Below, piece after piece: positions 31,398 through 38,595 of a DNA stretch of 44,705 bases. The position numbers and the translations under genes are program-made. The notes beneath the pieces are model-generated. The model searched no databases. It worked only from the letters and a program-made list of their open reading frames with translations, and was not told the origin of the DNA. The first letter of the stretch is position 1. Each line of letters begins with the position of its first letter. Origin of the DNA: Symploca sp. SIO2C1 (GTDB lineage Bacteria; Cyanobacteriota; Cyanobacteriia; Cyanobacteriales; Coleofasciculaceae); the NCBI GenBank assembly GCA_010692635.1, contig JAAHGL010000043.1:1-44705 (forward strand), given 5' to 3'.

Positions 31398-31451
31398 AAG
31401 CGGCGGGCGGCTATCCCTCCTATCCCTTAAGGAATGGGCTTCCCGCCGCTT
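31398..31451. repeat. GC-rich hairpin AAGCGGCGGG / CCCGCCGCTT
   Basis: Perfect 10-bp arms flank a 34-nt interior that has its own complementary pieces (ATCCCTTAAGGAAT). It may be an IS end or structured RNA remnant. Confidence 0.6.
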
Positions 31452-31490
31452 TCGGTGAACGAATATGTGGAGCTTTCTGACTCTCTAGGC

Positions 31491-31607
31491 ATGAAAAACA
31501 ATCTCCTCGAAGCCTTAGCCCGACTTCCAGATTTTCGCGCTCCTAGAGGAAGACGCTATCCCTTATGGTTAATTTTGCTGCTGGTCATTATCAAATTTAT
31601 TAATTAA
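31491..31607 (+). pseudogene. ISAs1-family transposase, N-terminal fragment
   Basis: MKNNLLEALARLPDFRAPRG, then RRYPLWLILLLVII, is the conserved start of ISAs1 (H-repeat) transposases. The frame ends at TAA after 38 codons, and the DDE domain (over 300 residues) is missing. It is a remnant only. Confidence 0.82.
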
Positions 31608-31680
31608 ACTTCACGAATGAATCGTGTAACAATAAGAAAAAGTAAAATAATGTAACATTAGCTGATTAAGGAGTCAAGAT

Positions 31681-33399
31681 ATGGTAATTTTCACTGAAAA
31701 AATCCAAAAGCGGCTATCAATCCAGACTGCTGAGATTGCCGCAGACACGACAACGATTCGTTCTTTGGACTGGGATCGCGATCGCTTTGATATTGAGTTT
31801 GGACTACAAAATGGTACTACCTACAACTCTTATTTGATTCGGGGAGAGAAAATTGCCTTAGTCGATACCTCTCATGAAAAGTTCCGTCAGTTATACCTGG
31901 ACACCCTCCAGGGACTGATCGACCCCAAAGAAATTGATTACTTAATTATTAGCCATACTGAACCAGACCACAGTGGTTTAGTCAAAGATATGCTCCAATT
32001 AGCACCCCAAATAACCGTGGTGGGAGCAAAAGTAGCAATCCAGTTTCTCGAAGACTTGGTACATGAGCCCTTTGAACGGCAAATTGTCAAAAATGGGAGC
32101 CAGCTGGATTTGGGTAAAGGGCATGTCCTGGAATTTGTGAATGCTCCTAACCTCCATTGGCCGGACACAATTTTCAGTTACGATGCTGGAACTCAGGTGA
32201 TGTTTACTTGCGATGCCTTTGGTATGCACTACTGCTCTGAAGCTACCTTTGATGAAGATTTAGGGGCAATTGAACCTGACTATAGATTCTACTACGACTG
32301 CTTGATGGCTCCCAATGCCCGTTCTGTCCTCTCTGCACTCAAGCGGATGGACAAATTATCAGAAGTGACAATGGTTGCTAATGGTCACGGTCCTCTGCTC
32401 AAGCATAATGTTGATGAACTCATTGAGCGCTACCGTCGTTGGAGTCAAGCTCAAAGTAAGGCAGAGAAATTAGTAGTAGTATTGTACTCCTCAGATTATG
32501 GCTATAGCGATCGCCTCTCTCAAGCTATTGCCAGAGGTATAACTAAAGCTGGAGTTGGGGTGGAAATGATGGATCTCAAATCCGCTGAACCCCAAGAAGT
32601 ACAGGAAACAGTCAATCGTGCTGCGGGAATTGTTATGGGAATGCCTCCTTCTGCCAATAAGACTGCTACTGCGGCAGTGAGTACAGTACTAGCTGCTGCT
32701 AAGTCCAAGCAAACTATCGGTGTATTTGAGTCTTATGGAGAAGATGACGAACCCATTGATCCGTTATTGAATCAATTCCGCAATTTGGGACTCAAAGAAG
32801 CATTTCCTTCAATTCGGATTAAGGAAACTCCTTCAGAAGCTACTTACCAACTTTGTGAAGAAGCTGGTACTGATATGGGACAACTACTAACTCGCGATCG
32901 CGGCATTAAGCAAAGGAAGTCTTTAGATAGTGACCTTGATAAAGCACTAGGTCGGATTAGCACTGGTTTGTATATTATCACTGCTCAGAAAGGTGATATC
33001 AAGAGTGCAATGTTAGCTTCTTGGGTGACTCAAGCCAGCTTCCAACCCCTCGGTTTAACGATTGCGGTTGCCAAAGACAGAGCAATAGAATCATTAATGC
33101 AAGTAAGCGATCGCTTCGTTCTGAATATTCTCGAAGAAGGGAATTATCAGGGACTAATGAAACACTTCCTCAAGCGCTTTAAACCAGGCGATGATCGCTT
33201 TGCTGGGGTGAAGACTCAATCTGCTACTAACGGTTCTCCTATTTTGACAGATGCTTTAGCTTACCTGGAATGCCAAGTTGTCAGTCGTATGGAGTGCAGT
33301 GATCATTGGGTAGTATACGCCAGTGTTGATACAGGGCGGATTTCTAAATCAGATGCCCTCACTGCCGTTCATCATCGTAAAGTCGGGAATTATTATTAA
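31681..33399 (+). CDS. flv3: Flavodiiron protein, Flv3-like
   Basis: 572 residues; AAGGAG precedes ATG 31681. There are three domains: a beta-lactamase-like diiron domain with all six ligands (H92, E94, D96, H159, D178, H236), a flavodoxin-like domain (VVVLYSSDYGYSDRLSQAIA, from about 263), and a C-terminal flavin reductase-like domain (GRISTGLYIITAQKGDIKSA, from about 425). Cyanobacterial Flv proteins use NAD(P)H or ferredoxin electrons to reduce oxygen to water downstream of photosystem I. Canonical ligands point to the Flv3/Flv4 side rather than Flv1/Flv2. No partner flv gene is adjacent; the Flv3 label is provisional. Confidence 0.85.
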   Translation: MVIFTEKIQKRLSIQTAEIAADTTTIRSLDWDRDRFDIEFGLQNGTTYNSYLIRGEKIALVDTSHEKFRQLYLDTLQGLIDPKEIDYLIISHTEPDHSGLVKDMLQLAPQITVVGAKVAIQFLEDLVHEPFERQIVKNGSQLDLGKGHVLEFVNAPNLHWPDTIFSYDAGTQVMFTCDAFGMHYCSEATFDEDLGAIEPDYRFYYDCLMAPNARSVLSALKRMDKLSEVTMVANGHGPLLKHNVDELIERYRRWSQAQSKAEKLVVVLYSSDYGYSDRLSQAIARGITKAGVGVEMMDLKSAEPQEVQETVNRAAGIVMGMPPSANKTATAAVSTVLAAAKSKQTIGVFESYGEDDEPIDPLLNQFRNLGLKEAFPSIRIKETPSEATYQLCEEAGTDMGQLLTRDRGIKQRKSLDSDLDKALGRISTGLYIITAQKGDIKSAMLASWVTQASFQPLGLTIAVAKDRAIESLMQVSDRFVLNILEEGNYQGLMKHFLKRFKPGDDRFAGVKTQSATNGSPILTDALAYLECQVVSRMECSDHWVVYASVDTGRISKSDALTAVHHRKVGNYY

Positions 33400-33519
33400 C
33401 GGACTTCCCCGAAGTAGTGCCATGCTCAGGGTTTTCTGTAATTACTTGATTTTTGCTGTCCGAGGCACAACTGTCTCTAAAGATTGCCATTCGTTTTCCC
33501 CTCTGCCTCCTGCCTTGTT

Positions 33520-34308
33520 TCAAACTGGAGGCTCATGAGCAATTTCCTCTAATCCTACCGACTTCAACAGAGTTGTCCATTTTGCCACTAGGGTTGAATT
33601 ATGAGGATGCAAGCGGCGAGCTTCAGCGATCGCTTGGAGGGCATCATACCAAAGCCCAGATTCTTGATAAATAGTAATTTGCTCTGTTAGGGAAGTATTC
33701 TCCAACTTACTCATCAGGATGGAATCAGGTGCAATTCGTTTAATCCACCCATCTACATAAATATCTCCAGAGCGTTGTTGTTGATCGCAAATCATTGAAG
33801 CGTACCAATGATACTCTTTGTCAATCTCTAAGGGAGGCAAGTTTTCAGAATTAGGGAGACTGAGACTAGTAATACCGGGGTTGCCAGTAAGAGTAATAGT
33901 GGTTGTATAAATCTGACGCTGATTTTCCTCATCAATGAGTACAAACTCCATTGCTGTTGCAGGAGTTTGGGGAATATAGAAAAAGAATGTAGGATAGGCG
34001 GCAGTAGTCAGCCCTAAGTTGGTTGTGGGGATTAAGGCAGTGATGGATTTTTCACTGGGAGAGCATGGCCCCCTAGCACTAGCAGGTTTCCTTCTGCCTG
34101 CTCGCCGTTGAATCCTGGGTTTTGGTACTTGTACTTGTAAGGTAGGAGAAGTTAACTCTACACTCTGGTTTGTCAGTCTGCTTGGTTTTAGAGCTGGTGA
34201 ATTAACCTGTTGTCCTAGTGCCTGCATTGGCAAACTGCACAGAAACAAACCTAGCAGTGAAGCGAGGTAGGGTGTACTCACAGTTGTTAAAGTTTTTGTC
34301 CTACTCAT
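33520..34308 (-). CDS. DUF928 family exported protein
   Basis: 262 residues. It has an N-terminal signal peptide (LASLLGLFLCSLPMQALGQQ), then a basic Pro-rich stretch (KPRIQRRAGRRKPASARG), then the DUF928 domain: LIPTTNLGLTTAAYPTFFFY, FVLIDEENQRQIY, LEIDKEYHWYASMICD, GDIYVDGWIKRI and YQESGLWYDALQAIAEARR. DUF928 proteins are exported, often in loci with CHAT or CHASE2 proteins, with unknown role. Here it is alone, convergent with flv. Confidence 0.8.
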   Translation of the reverse strand: MSRTKTLTTVSTPYLASLLGLFLCSLPMQALGQQVNSPALKPSRLTNQSVELTSPTLQVQVPKPRIQRRAGRRKPASARGPCSPSEKSITALIPTTNLGLTTAAYPTFFFYIPQTPATAMEFVLIDEENQRQIYTTTITLTGNPGITSLSLPNSENLPPLEIDKEYHWYASMICDQQQRSGDIYVDGWIKRIAPDSILMSKLENTSLTEQITIYQESGLWYDALQAIAEARRLHPHNSTLVAKWTTLLKSVGLEEIAHEPPV

Positions 34309-34614
34309 CTGTCTACCTTGATCGAGTTACGGAAGAGAATTCACACTTAGTTATTCATCGTTCCCTGATCAATTTCCGGCAGACAATAGACATTATATAG
34401 GGGGATTATTAGGAGAAAGTGAGAGAAAAAACTGCACTCAAATACTTTTCTTGATAGAGCAAATTGCATCTGAGTATTGATTCTGAATTTGTCGCCGATG
34501 GCGTATAATTTGCTATATCATATCATGTCCGGTAGCACAACCATAATAAAAACGCCTCAAACCCTTGTTTTTACAGGATTGCAATTATGGGCAATCATCA
34601 GGACATGATATCAC
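34309..34614. other. Gene-free interval with MITE-like inverted repeat
   Basis: No ORF of quality. It includes an AT-rich stretch (34309-34500) and an inverted repeat at 34521-34530/34601-34610, described separately. Confidence 0.45.
34521..34610. mobile_element. Small MITE-like insertion (TATCATGTCC ends)
   Basis: TATCATGTCC (34521-34530) and GGACATGATA (34601-34610) are perfect 10-bp inverted repeats around a 70-bp interior without an ORF. The right end borders the point where the toxin gene on the minus strand is cut short. No target duplication is evident. Confidence 0.5.
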
Positions 34615-34698
34615 TTATGCTACTGCTTCCACACCAAATGTATTTGTAATCCAGTTTGCAATTGCAGGAGACAGGTGTGCATCTACCCAAATTGTCAT
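34615..34698 (-). pseudogene. Truncated DUF5615 PIN-like toxin
   Basis: From the ATG at 34698 it reads MTIWVDAHLSPAIANWITNT, then FGVEAVA, and stops. This is the standard start of DUF5615 toxins (about 110 residues), with the first catalytic Asp present but the rest gone. It overlaps the DUF433 antitoxin stop by 4 nt, as intact pairs do. The MITE-like insertion begins a few bases after the break. Confidence 0.8.
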
Positions 34699-34919
34699 GC
34701 TACTAGGACTGGGTGATTAAGTTTCCGCGATGCATATAAAAGAGATGCCTTGAGGTCATCTGCTTCGAGATCAGGCATTTCCTCTAGAATTTCTCTTGCA
34801 CTTAGACCTGCTGCAAATAGATCCAGTACATCTGATACCCGGATTCTCATCCCTCGGATGCAAGGACGACCACCACACTGCTTAGGATTAACTGTAATTC
34901 TTGCAAGTAGTTCTGCCAT
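34695..34919 (-). CDS. DUF433 antitoxin
   Basis: 74 residues: ITVNPKQCGGRPCIRGMRIR, VSDVLDLFAAGLSAREILEE, DLEADDLKASLLYASRKL. This is the standard short DUF433 form, a helical DNA-binding antitoxin. Its toxin partner directly downstream is truncated, so it is now an orphan that may only repress its own promoter. Confidence 0.85.
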   Translation of the reverse strand: MAELLARITVNPKQCGGRPCIRGMRIRVSDVLDLFAAGLSAREILEEMPDLEADDLKASLLYASRKLNHPVLVA

Positions 34920-35048
34920 TCAAGGTAGCTCTTGTGAGATTTATCTGTGTTTATGCCTTAAGTTTAATCTGAAATTGATTAGGAGCGGGGCTTCTGACGT
35001 TTGATGTTAATCTGAGAACCCAAATCCTCATCAGGGAGCGCTATGATG

Positions 35049-35885
35049 TCAAAACTTACGCCAAAGAAATGATCGCTTCCCCATCCAAAAAGCAAGAAAA
35101 CCCATAAACAGCAACCCCATGCCTCCAGCTAACGGGTTACTATCAACGCCAGTAATCCACGGAGAAACTCGACCAGAATATTGCACCAGTTGCCCTACAT
35201 TAATAATGTAGTAGCCCCAGACCAGTCCAGCGTGAAGACCAATGGATAAACCCAGACGTCCCTTACTTGACCACTTTGCCCAAACCAAAGTCAACCCTAG
35301 GAGCAATAAAGCGGGAAACGCTGGTAACATGCGAATCATCACGGAGAGGGGCTTGATAAAGTGCAGCAGTGCAAAGATAATTGCACTAGTCCACAGTGAT
35401 ACTCTTAGACTATAATCTCGCTCCAACTCCTCTAACAGCCAACCCCGAAATACCAACTCCTCAGCTAAGCCAATCCCTAAGGCGCTGGCTAATCCTTCCA
35501 AAATCACCCGCCACATTACTAATGAAGGCGTCTGGAATTGCAACCAACCTAGCCACCCCTGCAAAGCAAATAAACTGAGGGTCATCAACAAACCAATAGC
35601 TAGTCCCTTCAATAGATCTATACCATTTTGCCGCGTTCCTACCAAACCATAACTTTGCAGTAATTGTGGTTGTTGATAAACTTGCTTGCCCCACCAAGGG
35701 GTTAACAGTAAAAAACCTCCAAACAATAGTCCCATTGTGAGGATAGTAACTAGGTTGGGGTCGCGTCCTAAGCAGTAAATTGGTATCGCTACTGGTAACC
35801 AAAACAGCGCTAAGGTTACTAGAAAGGCTATCAGCCTTACAGGTGCTGGGTATTTAGCTAATTTACTAAAGTTTGGTTGCAACAA
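35049..35885 (-). CDS. CPBP family intramembrane glutamic protease (Abi/CAAX-like)
   Basis: 278 residues with about eight membrane helices. The conserved motifs are AEELVFRGWLLEEL (the EExxxR motif), FALLHFIKP and LGLSIGLHAGLVWGYY, with the catalytic Glu and His inside the membrane. Family members process membrane-bound or prenylated proteins; cyanobacterial substrates are unknown. Single gene, with ClpS upstream on the same strand 136 bp away. Confidence 0.85.
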   Translation of the reverse strand: MLQPNFSKLAKYPAPVRLIAFLVTLALFWLPVAIPIYCLGRDPNLVTILTMGLLFGGFLLLTPWWGKQVYQQPQLLQSYGLVGTRQNGIDLLKGLAIGLLMTLSLFALQGWLGWLQFQTPSLVMWRVILEGLASALGIGLAEELVFRGWLLEELERDYSLRVSLWTSAIIFALLHFIKPLSVMIRMLPAFPALLLLGLTLVWAKWSSKGRLGLSIGLHAGLVWGYYIINVGQLVQYSGRVSPWITGVDSNPLAGGMGLLFMGFLAFWMGKRSFLWRKF

Positions 35886-35958
35886 TTCTGGGCTTATTGG
35901 TATAATTACCAGCTCCTAATCTGCTTAGGTGATTTCCTCCGAAAAAATGTACCTATCG

Positions 35959-35990
35959 TAGGGTGTGTTAGCGCAGCGTAACACACCACG
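35959..35990. repeat. Dispersed hairpin (GTAGGGTGTGTTA type)
   Basis: GGTGTGTTA, loop GCGCAGCG, TAACACACC; preceded by GTAG-like bases. A common hairpin repeat in cyanobacteria. It lies between clpS and the CPBP gene and may end clpS transcription. Confidence 0.7.
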
Positions 35991-36020
35991 TTGTGGGTAC
36001 AATCATTTTCAAAAATCCTC

Positions 36021-36302
36021 TTATTCGTCAGGTTCCATTGTGCTAGTTAAGCCGTTATTCTTCAATGTTTCGCAGTAGAACTCAGCATGTTCTTGAGCAC
36101 AGGTAATTACCAAAGCGATACCGGATATATGGGCTTCCATCATAATATTGACAGCTTCCGGTTGGGTGAGACTCGCCACTGTGCTAATCAATACTTGCAC
36201 CACATACTCCATTGAGTTGAAGTCATCGTTATGGAGCAAAACGCGATAGCGAGGGGCATGTTTACGGGCTGTTGAACGCTTCTCAATAGTCTCGACAGAC
36301 AA
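36021..36302 (-). CDS. clpS: ClpS adaptor protein
   Basis: 93 residues. YRVLLHNDDFNSMEYVVQVL is the ClpS signature that binds N-degron residues. EAVNIMMEAHISGIALVITC and AEFYCETLKNNGL complete the small domain. ClpS docks on the N-domain of ClpC/ClpA and delivers N-degron substrates. Cyanobacteria often have ClpS1 and ClpS2; the length and sequence fit ClpS1. Monocistronic here. Confidence 0.93.
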   Translation of the reverse strand: MSVETIEKRSTARKHAPRYRVLLHNDDFNSMEYVVQVLISTVASLTQPEAVNIMMEAHISGIALVITCAQEHAEFYCETLKNNGLTSTMEPDE

Positions 36303-36663
36303 GGTTCTACTCTCTTTAATTCAAGTGTTTACTATAGCTTGGGATAATATCGAGTAGTATTGTAGCTTTCTCGTTATATAACTTTCTACTATATTACGAT
36401 ATTTGACAGTCCCTGCTTTTAAGAAACAAGGGAGCAGGGAGTAGGGAGCAGGGAGCAGGGAAGAGGATTAGACTCTTGTTTGTTCCATTCGTAGCGGGCG
36501 GTGCGCCGCCCGTGGGGTTGTTCTAAAGAGACAAGGTAAAGAGACAAGGTTTTCGGCGGCGTCGATAATAAAAAGGGTAGCGATTGCCTACAACACCAGC
36601 AAAGCTGATCGCAGCTAATTTCCAGGGTAGAATAAATAAGTTAACATTACTTAATATTTTAAC
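36303..36663. other. Intergenic region with STRR, palindrome and direct repeat
   Basis: It contains the divergent promoters of clpS and the hydrolase at 36664. Also seen are (GGGAGCA)n at 36430-36461, a GC-rich palindrome at 36491-36514 (CGGGCGGTGCGCCGCCCG), and a direct repeat AAAGAGACAAGGT at about 36525-36550. Confidence 0.6.
36430..36461. repeat. STRR array, GGGAGCA heptamer
   Basis: Four copies of GGGAGCA with a GGGAGTA variant. Confidence 0.85.
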
Positions 36664-37593
36664 GTGACTACACAGGTATCACCTGCAACCTCTACCAATC
36701 CAATTCCCGGAAGTTACTGGCAGTGGCGAGGGCAATCTATTTACTACGTGCAAACTGGAACCAAGCAATCAGAACGCCCACCATTACTCTTAGTACACGG
36801 TTTTGGGGCTTCTACAGACCACTGGCGCAAAAATATTGCCGAATTGAGTAAAGATTTTGAGGTTTGGGCAATTGACTTGCTGGGGTTTGGACGCTCTGCG
36901 AAACCGGATTGGTCTTATAGTGGTAATTTATGGCGAGACCAGCTGCATGATTTCATTACCGAGGTGATTAATCAGCCAGTGGTATTGCTGGGAAACTCTT
37001 TGGGTGGTTATTCCTGCCTCTGTGTAGCTGCCCAGCGTCCCACATCTGCTGTTGGTCTAGTATTACTCAATAGTGCTGGTCCTTTTAGTGAAGCTCAGTC
37101 ACCGACACCCAAGAATCCCCTAAAAAAATTCCTGGGTGGACTTACTAAAGCAATTTTGCTGCAACCTTGGGCAAGTTTTCTCTTGTTCCAGTACATGCGG
37201 CAACCTTCAAAGATTCGCAAAACCCTCTCCCAAGTCTATCTTGACCAAAGTGCAGTCACCGAGCAGCTAGTAGAAGAAATTTATCGTCCTTCCTGCGATC
37301 CTGGTGCTCATAAAGTGTTTGCTTCAGTATTCAAGTCGCCCCAAGGAGAAAAAATCGATGTACTGTTGGCACAGATGAAATGCCCACTATTAATGTTATG
37401 GGGAGAAGGTGATCCTTGGATCAAAGCCAGAAAACGGGGAGAGAAATTCCGTCAATATTATCCTCAGCTGACGGAACACTATCTCCAAGCTGGACATTGT
37501 CCCCATGATGAGATGCCAGAACAAGTAAATAGTTTAGTGCGCTCCTGGATATCAAACTCCGTTAGTCTTAGTTTACAGATTGGTGAAGAGTGA
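36664..37593 (+). CDS. Alpha/beta hydrolase
   Basis: 309 residues, GTG start. LLLVHGFGASTDHWR carries the oxyanion loop (HGFG 45-48), WAIDLLGFGRSAKP the next strand, and VVLLGNSLGGYSCL the nucleophile Ser112. The acid is in LLMLWGEGDPWIKAR and the His in QAGHCPHDEMPEQ. The sequence resembles cyanobacterial and plastid alpha/beta hydrolases of the pheophytinase-like group; the substrate is not determined. It overlaps the convergent mscS-like gene by 26 nt. Confidence 0.82.
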   Translation: MTTQVSPATSTNPIPGSYWQWRGQSIYYVQTGTKQSERPPLLLVHGFGASTDHWRKNIAELSKDFEVWAIDLLGFGRSAKPDWSYSGNLWRDQLHDFITEVINQPVVLLGNSLGGYSCLCVAAQRPTSAVGLVLLNSAGPFSEAQSPTPKNPLKKFLGGLTKAILLQPWASFLLFQYMRQPSKIRKTLSQVYLDQSAVTEQLVEEIYRPSCDPGAHKVFASVFKSPQGEKIDVLLAQMKCPLLMLWGEGDPWIKARKRGEKFRQYYPQLTEHYLQAGHCPHDEMPEQVNSLVRSWISNSVSLSLQIGEE

Positions 37594-38383
37594 AGTGCTC
37601 AGAAGGTACAGCATAATTCGCTGCTCCAAAGGTTTCCCTAATAATGCGATTGGTATCAAAGTAAACTTGCCAATAGTGGTCATTGTTGCAATACGGACGT
37701 ACTGCTAAGACTGGTCCAGCAAGGTTGAATTCAAGAATTTCCACATCTGGTGCAGGCTCGCTCATGACATTCGGAATTTGAGCCAGACTTTCTCGCAGAC
37801 GTGCGATCGCATCTTGAGGCTCAACACCATGATTGAGTTGTGCTACTAGATCAACTCTCCGGTAAGGATTAGTGGAAAAGTTCTGAATTGTATCTGAGAA
37901 AATGGTGTTGTTAGCGATAATGGTATGAACATTATCCAGAGTATTGATCTTAGTCACAAACAAACCAATTTCTTCCACGGTTCCTGTGACGCCACCCGCT
38001 GTCACAAAGTCACCCACGCTAAATGGTCTGAACAACACCAAGAAAACTCCAGCTGCAAAGTGAGCGAGTAGGCCGCTCCATGCTGCACCAATGGCAATCC
38101 CCGCAGCCGCTAATAGCGCAGCAAATGAGGTAGTTTCAATACCAAAGAAACCGAGTATTGCTACAACTAAGATGATGTTGAGCAAAACACTAACTGTGGA
38201 CTTGACGTAAACTAATAAAGTTGCATCAAAGCTGGTGCGCTTGAGGTTACCAACAATTAGACCCATCGCAAACTTGATGAGTTTCTTCCCCACAATCCAA
38301 AGGATAATTGCACTGATAATTTGAAGACCAGCACCCACAATCATGCTGCCGGCGTTTTGAATGATCGGTTGAATAGCTTCCAT
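37568..38383 (-). CDS. mscS: MscS-family mechanosensitive ion channel
   Basis: 271 residues with three membrane helices. The third has the Gly/Ala-rich pore pattern (LLAAAGIAIGAAWSGLLAHF), followed by FRPFSVGDFVTAGGVTGTVE, the MscS beta domain. This is the short MscS form. It releases solutes under membrane tension (hypo-osmotic stress). Its 3' end overlaps that of the hydrolase gene. Confidence 0.9.
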   Translation of the reverse strand: MEAIQPIIQNAGSMIVGAGLQIISAIILWIVGKKLIKFAMGLIVGNLKRTSFDATLLVYVKSTVSVLLNIILVVAILGFFGIETTSFAALLAAAGIAIGAAWSGLLAHFAAGVFLVLFRPFSVGDFVTAGGVTGTVEEIGLFVTKINTLDNVHTIIANNTIFSDTIQNFSTNPYRRVDLVAQLNHGVEPQDAIARLRESLAQIPNVMSEPAPDVEILEFNLAGPVLAVRPYCNNDHYWQVYFDTNRIIRETFGAANYAVPSEHFTLHQSVN

Positions 38384-38595
38384 TACAAACTTGTTTTTGG
38401 AACATTAGCGACCTAAAGTAGTGCAAAAGACGCTGCCTGTTAAATAAAGTACACAGGGTTTTGCCCCTCTCCTACTTTAGGAGCAATGAAATTCTATGCA
38501 GGGATGTAAAAGAAGTCAGGATGACTACGGAATTTCGTAAGATTTCCAGTAAAGGATTGTTAAGTCCTCCCTCAATACTCTTGAAACTTCTGGTA

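Larger units (their letters stand above)
31151..31490. other. Gene-free interval with hairpins and STRR
   Basis: It contains a CCCCC/GGGGG hairpin (31307-31332), a (AAAAAAC)n repeat at about 31369-31392, and a long GC-rich hairpin (31398-31451). Such hairpin sets often mark ends of IS elements; a transposase remnant follows at 31491. Confidence 0.45.
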
